In this document: positions 56,471 through 64,000 of the stretch, one piece after another | Numbering within the stretch: the stretch's first letter is position 1 | Layout: each line of letters begins with the position of its first letter | Origin: Alopecurus myosuroides | Lineage: Eukaryota; Streptophyta; Magnoliopsida; Poales; Poaceae | Length of the DNA stretch: 64,000 nt | Direction of reading: 5' to 3' | Assembly: GCA_028641055.1 (NCBI GenBank) | Contig: CM054063.1 | Span: forward strand, 51,585,827 to 51,649,826 | The notes under the pieces: model-generated | Told to the model about the DNA's origin: nothing | What the model saw: the letters and a program-made list of their open reading frames with translations, nothing else | Database searches by the model: none | Made by a program: the position numbers and the translations under genes

Positions 56471-57076
56471 TTGAATTTCTATGTAAACATCTTTGAGACC
56501 ATGAAATAAAGTTGTCGGAATTCATGCATTACTGTTTTATCTGTTTTCATACAAAGCATAAGTCCGCCTTATCTATTTCCAAATGATCTTTCAAAATACT
56601 CAATGTTAACCCGAATTGTGCCTGCATGCTCGGAGTTATAAAACTGAATGCTTCTCAGCCTAAGGAGGCTTAAGGAAACCCAGATTGTGCCTGCGTGCCT
56701 GAGTTTCATACATTTTCCAAAATTCCTTACTTTCTCTAAGTATTATCTGATATTTGTATGTTAGGTCACTAAAATTACTAAGTAAAAATGCCTTTAGTAC
56801 GATCCATGATTCCGAGTTTCGACTGATTGCTTATACCCAGTCACTTGGCGTGAAGATTATGTACTTTTGAGCCATTTCAAACACTAAGGACAGTTAAGAC
56901 ATGTGAACCAGAGAACTTAGAAGATAAAGGAATTAAAACCGGAAAACTTGCAAAGACTTAATAATTTAACTGCAAAAGAGGAGTACTTGTTTATACAAAA
57001 GAATAGATAGCATTACAATAAGTGTTACATTATAAGAACAATAATGCTTCTATTTTCCTATCTTCTACCCAGGAAT
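56471..57076. other. Tat 3' non-coding spacer
   Basis: No gene. Two related strings of about 28 bp sharing ATTGTGCCTGC (starting 56609 and 56677) form a weak local repeat. The antisense gene ends just to the right. Confidence 0.5.
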
Positions 57077-60000
57077 TCAAGCACCTTCTTTGACATCTGA
57101 GTCTTTGTCTTCGCTGATGGATTCCTCCGGAGTTGTCAGAATCTGCTCCTCGGGGTAGAAGGTGGAGATGTTCACCATGTTGGCAATATTGGTGGCGTGG
57201 CCTTTGATTGCATCAAAGATGCTGGCCCGCTGAGCGTCCATGTATCTCTGAGGAATACCGGATGCCACGCGCCAAGACTTGGAGGTGGTATAGTGCATAC
57301 GCATGAGCCCAAGGGCCATGCGCGCACCACCGCTAGCAGCGGAGCGGAACCAATACTCCTTGCGGTTCGCCACCTCCACGGTCGCCTCCGGAAGTTTGCT
57401 AACTTCCGAGAACTCCCCTGATTTGTCGGGAATGTACTTATTAATAAGTAACATCCCCGCAGCTTTGAGCGCGGTGAAGACCTTCTCGAAAGCCCGGATT
57501 CTTTCGATCCGGGTTAGCTGGGGGCTACCTTCTGTTTCAATCAACAAAAGAAAGTTAAGGAAAGCAGAACAAGGAAAAAAGTCAAAATCCAGTAAAAGTC
57601 AAAATACTTACTGAGGATGCGGTCCATCTCCGTGCCTTCCTCCAGGTAGGGATGGAGCTGCCATAGAGGGGCTGGTGTCAGCTGACACCAATGGAAACCA
57701 CCAAAACCTTCATTAACTAGCACTAATTAGTGATTAGTCAAAGAAAATGACCCTAGTCGAATTAAGAGAATATAGCTATGACCCCATTGAATTTTTTCCT
57801 AGCTTTGTCCCTGCCTCCAGGCGCCGATTCAGGGCGTTCTCCAGGTCCCTGATGGTGGCTTTGTCCTTCTCGGTCTGGTTGGAGGTCTTGGACTCGGCAA
57901 TGCCAATAGCTAGTTGGCTGGCCTCCAGATCCTTCTGGAGCTTCATAGTGAGGTTGTGAAGGTCCAGGTTTTCTCGGCGGAGGTTCTCGGCATTGCCGGC
58001 ATCTTCAGGGATTTGTTTGGCTTTCACCAAAGAAGATGAAAAGCAAGTAAAAGGAAGAGTTAAAAACTCAGAAAATTACTTAGAAAAAACTACGAATGTA
58101 AGCAGATAGAAAATTTACCTGCTGATTCAGTCAGCTGTTGCTGAACGGATGCCAGCTACGACTCCTTATCCTCAAGAATACTAAGAAGGGTTTTCACCTC
58201 CTTGTTTTTGATGGTAAGCTTGCTGAATATTTACATGTTAATATTTTCAGCAGTTTGCTGAAACATGGAAAAGAAACAAACCGCTTAAGTCAAGCAAGGT
58301 AATGGAAAAGGCATTAAGTAAAAAAAATTATACTTTCGACAAAATGCTTGGGGGCTAGAGATATTACCTGGCTCATCCGTTGCAAACCCGACAAGTTCTC
58401 GTTGAATTCTTTTGCATACTCTGCAAAAAGAATCCCAACGTGGCAAAGGCCGTCCTGGATGACCTGCCAAGGTGAAAATACGAAGTTATTCCTTACAATA
58501 AGCCCGCCTTGCAGCCAAGGACGGATTAAGGGAGCAGGAGCAAAGTGTTTTGTCGCCCAAGGTTTCATAAATCCGTGTTCGTCAAAGGGCTCTTCCTTTA
58601 GCTTGAACTCCTTGTCGAATGTCGGGATTGGCTCCTCTTCTGGAACTCGAGAAGGACCTCCCACCTCAGGCAACGCCCTTTCCCTTGCGTCTGTTTCCGG
58701 TGCAATGGGCTGGCTGGTCTGCTGGGTTTCCTCCTCCCTGGCAGCTGTGTTTTCCTCCGCAGATGCGACCAGAGTGTCGGGAGCAGCACCAGGAGAAGGT
58801 TGTGTCCCTCTCCGGGCCACAGACTTGATTTTCTTCCGACCTTTTGGCTTCAGAGTTGTTGGAGTCAGGCTAGAAAGAGAAAATCCGAGAAGTTAGAATC
58901 CCGAGAAAAGAAAAGAACTCATGCGACAAAAGCAGAGAAAACAGAAAACTCGGATGGTTTACCTGGAGGTAGCGACGGGAATCCCGTCAAGTTCAACAAC
59001 TTCCTGAGTGGTGGCAGGCTTCTTACGTTTCTGCCCACCAGCAAATTTGGCACGCAGAGCGTCCAATTCAGCGTTGGACGCAAGTTCCGAATCAGGAAGG
59101 GTTGTAAGCTGTCAAAAAACGACAAAGATCCGGGTATGATTAAAACATCCGAGAAAAGGGAAAGTGAGAAATTTGCCTGAAGGAGAAAAAATTTACCTTT
59201 GGAGCTGGGTTCTTAGCATGATACATTTCTCGGCTTTCTTCATACTGATCTCGAGTAGAGATCAATTGATTCAGCCGTTTCTTGAAGTCCTTCTTCAAGA
59301 AACCCTTGTCCGTCGTCCTCATTTTGTCGTCCGGACCCGAGTATGTGCACATTAGCCGGGTTCCGCGATAGGCTAATGGCTGAATATGTCGTCCGAGCCA
59401 GCACAAAATTGTGTCTGTGTCGGTGAGAGGAGGAGAGGCAGATACAAGTTTGGCTATGCGCCGCTTGATCCTCATCAGATCTGCTCGCAGAGTCTGGACC
59501 ACGTCGACAGCCCAATTATCTTGGGGGGTGGCGGCGGAATTCTCGAAAGGTGGAATGCCCATCTCCTTTCCAGGAAACGGGACATCTTCGTGACAAAAGA
59601 AGGAACCCGTCCAAAATTTGACAGATTCCGAGGTTTTGATCTTGGGGAACCAATCCTCCCTAAACCTACGGAGGGTGAAGGAAATGGTTCCGCAAGTTGG
59701 GAGTGCGCCCTGAGAAGGGTTTCGCTTAACCCCAAAGCAGCATTGCCAGAAATCTAGCCTAGGTTCTATTTCTAAGTAGCCTTCGAAAAGGGCTTGGAAC
59801 CCGGCGAGATAGAGAATAGAATTTGGTGGAAGATTATCCGGCTAAATGTTGTAATGGTCAAGGACCTGGAGGAAAAAGGAAGAAGGTGGGAAACCCATAC
59901 CTCTATTTATATGAGAGGCTAGGAGAACCCTTTCTCCAGGTTTCGGCAGTGACTCGGAGTCGTCTTCCTCGAACCGCCATTTTCCCTTGACAATGAATCC

Positions 60001-60468
60001 TTCCTTCTCCATAGATGGGAGAAGGGATGGAGCCACGTTGCAGTGACTCCAATTCCCGGAGATTTCTCCGTCTTCTTCCCCTCCGGCGGCGGCCGCAGCA
60101 GAGAGCTCCTCGTCGCTGAGGGTGAGCTTCTCCTCCACGGGCTCGGCGGTGAAAGGCGGAGATGGCGCGTTGGTCGGTAAAGGCGCGTTTTTGGCCGCGA
60201 GAGAAGGACCCTGGCGAGCCAGGTTACCGGTGTTTTCCTCCGGTGCGCTCGCGGCGGCGCGGCCGGGAGAATCTAGCTGAGGGTCGATGTCATTGATTAT
60301 GTCGTCGATGTCGAGCGCGACGGAGCCTTCCTCCGTGGCGCGCGGTGAATCGCCGGTGACCATTTTCGGGCGGCGCGGTGAAGATCCGGAACCTCCGATG
60401 ATGATTTTCCGGGGACGGTGCAGGATGCATGGGCTCTGCTCACACTGCAAGCTTTGGCTTGGGAGCAA
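57077..60468 (-). pseudogene. antisense gene of the Tat element (Transposase_28-like, spliced)
   Basis: Runs opposite to gag-pol. Exon 1, 60468-59197 (424 codons): Ser/Ala-rich start, then VLLASHINRGMGFPPSSFFL, LPPNSILYLAGFQALFEGYL, LDFWQCCFGVKRNP and LRADLMRIKRRIAKL, the 'putative gypsy type transposon' domain (PF04195). One in-frame TAG at 59844-59842 is its only lesion. GT-AG introns then join exon 2 (59108-58963) and exon 3 (58869-58368) in phase (ARRGTQPSPGAAPDTLVASA, EEPFDEHGFMKPWATKHFA). Weaker exons: about 58260-58120 (with stops), a coiled coil at 58030-57776 (LRRENLDLHNLTMKLQKDLE), and 57547-57077 ending SISEDKDSDVKEGA. Its role in the element is unknown. Later exons are approximate. 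Confidence 0.75.
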
Positions 60469-60988
60469 TGGTGCTTGGGGGCTGGAAGATGGAGTGAGAG
60501 CGGAAGGGAAACCGGAGGACCCGAGGGCGGCTATTTATAGCCGTAAAAATGTTGAGATGCGCGCAATGGCTCTTTTGACCGTTAGATCTTCGACGTGTGT
60601 CACGCACCAGAAAACCCGAGAAATAAGGAGGCGGAGTGATAAGTGCTATCTCCTCGTTTCCCGCGAGAATCTGTCAGAGATACGTTTCAGGGTTTGACTG
60701 AACCCAAACGTCCGTGATGTCAGCGCACTTTTATCGATGACGTCACAAAGTTCCTTCTCCATGAAGGCTCGTGGAAGAAAAGCCGGATTTTGGTAAATCC
60801 GAGTTTTGAGTTACACATCGAGAAACTCCTTCTCCGCAAAGGCTGGTGGAAGGAAAAGCCGGATTTTGGTGAAATCCGAGTTATGCGTTATGAAGTGTTG
60901 GGAAAAAGAAGAATCGAGACAAAGCACCAACATTTATCAGATTGACGAAAGGTGGCAGAGTCAAGTCTCAATCCTTCTTGGGGGCTAC
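60469..60988. other. Tat region between antisense gene and 3' LTR
   Basis: Likely holds the antisense gene's promoter ('gctatttatagccg' near 60529, TATAAATA on the minus strand about 65 bp upstream of ATG 60468). It also has a two-copy repeat of 'aaagccggatttgg' type (60779 and 60857), and the polypurine tract at 60977-60988. Confidence 0.55.
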
Positions 60989-61533
60989 TGTCGGATATAT
61001 ACTGAATAGAGGTATATCCGGCATTGTCCTAAAGAGCCGGATACCAGGGTGGCCTGATTGGTAATGGATCACAGTCCATTAGGCGGCCCACTAAGCTGAC
61101 GCGTAGAAGACGGATTCTAGAAGAACCCGGACCACGGCCCAAAGTGGCGCGGCTTGGAGTAGAAGGTGGATTCCTGCTTTCCAAGTTAGATACTTTCCGT
61201 AGTCTTCTAGGTTTTCTTTCTGTAAGCCCTAACCCGGCTATTTATATAAAGCCGGATGGGAGAGAAGAAGATATAGACAATTAGCTAGAAGCCAACTCGT
61301 CGAGAAGTTGATCCTCGCCGAGTTAGCGAAACCCTACTCACATTGTACTTTGTATACTTCAGGCTTCAGCCCTGATTTAGTGAGATTGCAGGAGCAGGAA
61401 TGCCGCCTAGTTGCGACGTACCGAACCTGGGTAAATTTGGTATTCCTGGTTGTCAAACTACCACGTCCCCCCATGTCTCTACCCGTAGGCTCATGGTACC
61501 CTAGTCTATGAACTCTACTACGATGTCTCGATA
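60989..61533 (+). repeat. 3' LTR of the Tat element
   Basis: 545 bp, aligned without gaps to the 5' LTR. Its last bases are CGATA instead of CGACA, so the terminal CA has become TA. Confidence 0.9.
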
Positions 61534-62085
61534 CTCAAGGTACGTGAATCTATCCACCCTGAATCTGAGATTTCTTTCTCGTATCATCGTGTCAAGGTTC
61601 AAGATCGGTTAGTTCTACATAATGGTGATCTCTACCATATGGGTAAGCCAGTGGTAATTGATCATTCCAAGGGACCAGTGAGATTATTGGAAGAGCGTCC
61701 TGTTGATCCTTCCTCAAATCTAGTGCATGCTGCTAGGGTTTTAGATCTGTATTTTTCTCGTGGCATGGGTTTTGCCAAGGAGGTTAAAAATTACTTTCAC
61801 TCTAAGGTGCATCCAGTTAATGCATCTCGATCATTCACTATGGTAATCTCCTTTGGTCGTGCATGCTTTCGTCTCGAGGAGGACACTGTTGGCCTAGCCC
61901 TAGAGGCTGTAAATGGTGGGTTTTATGGCAACTTGGCCATCAAATTCGTGAATGATCGAGTTTTCTCTTTTCAAGTGGCCTCCAAAGAGATTGGTTTTCA
62001 TATTCTGAAATTTAAGTGGTTTGAATGCGTCCACTTTAAATGTTTCTTTCACATATGGAGTTTTGGTTGCCCTAATTGAAGACAT
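61534..62085 (+). pseudogene. right part of the conserved grass repeat ORF
   Basis: Open frame from the LTR edge: KVRESIHPESEISFSYHRVK (61536-61597), then in register MGKPVVIDHSKGPVRLLEER (61639), YFSRGMGFAKEVKNYFHSKV, VISFGRACFRLEEDTVGLAL, FSFQVASKEIGFHILKFKWF and FKCFFHIWSFGCPN, with TGA/TAA stop at 62077. I have seen close relatives as multi-copy hypothetical proteins in Triticeae. Function unknown. Sequence beyond the stop continues briefly in register, so the C-terminus may also be lost. Confidence 0.5.
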
Positions 62086-62221
62086 GAGCTCAAGTTATGG
62101 AACATTGAATGTGATAAGGAGTGGACTCTTGTTGGCTCTTCTCGGAAATCTAGGCCACCTGTTCCTATTAATGGGTCTTTATTGTGTCCTCCTCGACCAG
62201 CCGTTCCATTACAAGGTGTGG
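62086..62221. other. short spacer, probable continuation of the repeat ORF
   Basis: Read on plus in another frame it still looks like the same protein (CDKEWTLVGSSRKSRPPVPI), which suggests that the stop at 62077 is a lesion or a frameshift. Confidence 0.4.
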
Positions 62222-63013
62222 TGTCGGGTAGATTACCCACCAATTAAGCTAATTCAAGGATCAAGGCAACATTTAAGAAGATTAGACCGGCTGGCTAGAC
62301 ATCACCTAGGCGGCTACACTTGGGTCGCCTGCTATTGGCCGCCTGCCAGTAGTCGGGTGGTGACGTCAGCCGAATACGACTGATCAGCAAGGATGGGCAT
62401 GGACAAAAGGGAGGCATGGGCTAAAGGTTGATGTGAAGACACACAAGAGGTTAACTACGCTTCTACTAGAGGAGTGGGAGGCCGTACCCTTAAAATTTGG
62501 TTGCCTGCATCATGATCAGTGGTCTCCCTGCCACGTCCCGTCATGTACCATGTAGCCATACCTGGGGCAGCTGTACACTATGTATGACACCGAGTGGGAC
62601 CCAGCCGGCTGGTCGTACAGCAGGCCCCGCATGTCAGCCGGACTGCCAGCACCTATATAAGGCAGCCCGGGGCACCCTTAGAAGGGGCGAATTCCATTAG
62701 AGATACAGCTCCATGAGCACCTTGTAACACGTGATATCACCACCTAGTTCATCCTTGCAGGAGTAAGGACCTCACCCGGCTGGTCGTACAACTGGCCCCG
62801 CATGTCAGCCGGACTGCGAGCACCTATATAAGGCAGCCCAGGGCACCCTTTGAAGGGGTGAATTCCTTTAGAGATACAGCTCAAGGAGCAGCTTGTAACA
62901 CGTGATATCACCGCCTAGTTCATCCTTGTAGGACTAAGGACCTCACCCGGCTGAGGTCCCGAACCTGGGTACATCGTGACTCTTGCATGCTTGTGACCCA
63001 TCTTGCACGGACA
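62222..63013 (+). repeat. LTR of a second Gypsy element, with duplicated promoter
   Basis: TGTCGGGTAG...GCACGGACA, about 792 bp, followed by a primer site. It contains a 171-bp tandem duplication (62605-62775 and 62776-62946), each copy with a TATATAA box (62654-62660 and 62825-62831). The start is chosen from TGTCGGG and the break in the neighbouring ORF. Confidence 0.7.
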
Positions 63014-63021
63014 CCGAAAGT

Positions 63022-63039
63022 TGGCGCCCACCGTGGGGC
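63022..63039 (+). promoter_or_regulatory. primer binding site matching tRNA-Lys
   Basis: TGGCGCCCACCGTGGGGC, complementary as I know it to the 3' end of plant tRNA-Lys(CUU) including CCA. Confidence 0.8.
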
Positions 63040-63196
63040 ATAGAGTGGCGTCCGGAGCTTCGTCTCGCGTGGGAATCCGCCCAGCCGGAGTCCCTTTTCG
63101 TGCAGGCCCTACGGTCAGCTCCGGCGAGCGCGTCGCCTGCGGCCTCATCATGATGTTCGCCTTCAGCGTCTTCGACTGCGTCCTCAACAACGTCGG
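63040..63196 (+). mobile_element. leader/gag start of the second Gypsy element, cut off
   Basis: GC-rich open sequence continuing from the primer site with no recognisable domain. It stops where the next LTR-like fragment starts at about 63197, so the body of the element is missing or lies beyond a nested insertion. Confidence 0.5.
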
Positions 63197-64000
63197 GTGT
63201 GATGGTTTAAGAGTGCACTCATTGGGAGACCCCAAGAGGTAGTTATGAAGAACACAACAGCAAGTTTTACCTCAGAAAGAAACCGAGGTTTAATCGACCA
63301 GTAGAAGAAAGAAATCACTTCTGAAGGTTGAAGACAACTAATGTTGGCAGGGCGCACTACCAGGCTCAACAGCAACGTGGAATCTACACAACACAATCAA
63401 AGTATTTTGCCCCAACGAAAGAATGAGGTTGTCAATCTCACCGGTTTTGCTAACACAAAGGATTAGATAATAGTGTGGAAAATAGTAATTGTTTGAGATA
63501 AATAAAAAAGAACAGTGATGGCAGCGAATGGGAGGAAAACAATGATTGCAGTAAAGAAAACAATGTTTGTAGTGGTTGTATTATCAGTGTAAAAGAATGG
63601 ACCGGGGTTCATAGTTCACTAGTGGTGTCTCTCCAAAACGAAACAATGAGGTTGTCGATCTCACCGGATTTGCTAACACGAAGGATTAGATGTATAGTGT
63701 GGAAAATAGTACTTGTTTGCAGTAAATAAAAAAGAACACTGATGACAGTGAATGGGAGGAAAACAATGATTGCAGTAAAGAAAACAGTGTTTGCAGTGAT
63801 TGTATTATCAGTGCAAAAGAATGGACCAGGGTCCACAGTTCACTAGTGATGTCTCTCCAAAACAGATAGATAACATGTTGGGTAAATAAATTACAGCTTG
63901 GCAATTGACCGATATAAAGGCTACACGGTAGTGCATATGCATGACATGATCATTACTATGTGATTCATGCGGGCATTACAACATAACTCATAGACCGTTA
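63197..64000 (-). mobile_element. LTR-like fragment of a Gypsy-type element (runs off the window)
   Basis: Starts TGTGATGG. Contains blocks I know from long Triticeae LTRs: GGGAGACCCCAAGAGG (63224), AACACAACAGCAAGTTTTAC, and ACGAAA.AATGAGGTTGTC (63415). The layout is like the fragment at 1-1513, and the orientation looks like minus. The end lies outside the window. Confidence 0.5.
63415..63860. repeat. 223-bp tandem duplication in the LTR-like fragment
   Basis: Two adjacent copies, 63415-63637 and 63638-63860, both starting ACGAAA.AATGAGGTTGTC and ending in GTCTCTCCAAA, with perhaps a tenth of positions different by eye. Confidence 0.85.

Larger units (their letters stand above)
49159..61533 (+). 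mobile_element. Tat-lineage Gypsy retrotransposon with antisense gene
   Basis: 12,375 bp: 545-bp LTRs (TGTCGG...), a primer site just after the 5' LTR, gag, protease, RT, RNase H, a second archaeal-type RNase H, integrase, then a long 3' region with an intron-containing antisense gene, and a polypurine TTGGGGGCTAC before the 3' LTR. The double RNase H and the antisense gene place it in the Tat/Retand group. I count about 28 differences and no indel between the LTRs. The sense genes have seven in-frame stops plus frameshifts, so it is dead. No target duplication is visible: TTTTC on the left and CTCAA on the right. Confidence 0.9.

Noticed and set aside
1..64000. tRNA genes, rRNA genes, CRISPR arrays, bacterial operons
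   Set aside because: None seen. The tRNA-like strings at 26945 and 63022 are retrotransposon primer sites.

Overview
The window looks like nuclear DNA from a Pooideae grass (Triticeae or a close relative). The evidence is long nested grass-type LTR retrotransposons, Stowaway-type MITEs beginning CTCCCTCCG, and multi-exon plant genes (a DA1-type LIM peptidase and a BTB/POZ protein). I could not fix the genus. No rRNA, tRNA or CRISPR array was seen, and nothing prokaryotic.

Left part, 1-11.1 kb: an LTR-like fragment (1-1513) and a long AT-rich tract without genes. A scrap of LINE reverse transcriptase gene follows at 5.3-5.7 kb. A decayed multi-exon gene for a Do-like (trypsin-type) protease then runs on the minus strand (6140-11110), with an inverted duplication of F-box-gene sequence in one intron.

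Nested repeat block, 11.3-29.0 kb: a roughly 0.95-kb Mutator-like element with 130-bp terminal inverted repeats and a 9-bp target duplication (11319-28957) was hit twice. A near full-length L1-type LINE (11580-17298) has a perfect 15-bp target duplication. A complete Athila-lineage Gypsy element (17520-28466) has the 5-bp duplication GCCGC and a tRNA-Asp primer site. The Athila element itself carries a solo LTR (21123-21722).

Gene island, 29-47 kb: the best gene is an apparently intact DA1 homologue on the minus strand (11 coding exons, 490 codons, LIM zinc finger and HEMMH peptidase motif). A 474-bp hAT-type element with an 8-bp duplication lies upstream of it. Next is a 3.2-kb element with Stowaway-like ends and a TA duplication that holds GC-rich, exon-like DNA. 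An intact two-exon BTB/POZ gene (519 aa) follows, and then a PIF/Harbinger element with an uninterrupted transposase, lying just upstream of the BTB gene.

Right part, 47-64 kb: a 103-bp perfect Stowaway hairpin, then a Tat-lineage Gypsy element on the plus strand (49159-61533). Its LTRs are 545 bp each with about 5% divergence, it has two RNase H domains, and an intron-containing antisense gene lies between the integrase and the 3' LTR. It sits inside a conserved grass repeat ORF. The window ends with another LTR whose promoter segment is tandemly duplicated, a tRNA-Lys primer site, and a further LTR-like fragment with a 223-bp tandem duplication.

The two host genes likely to work are DA1 and BTB/POZ. 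Most of the rest is mobile DNA of several ages, and the Harbinger transposase is the only mobile-element gene that looks intact.
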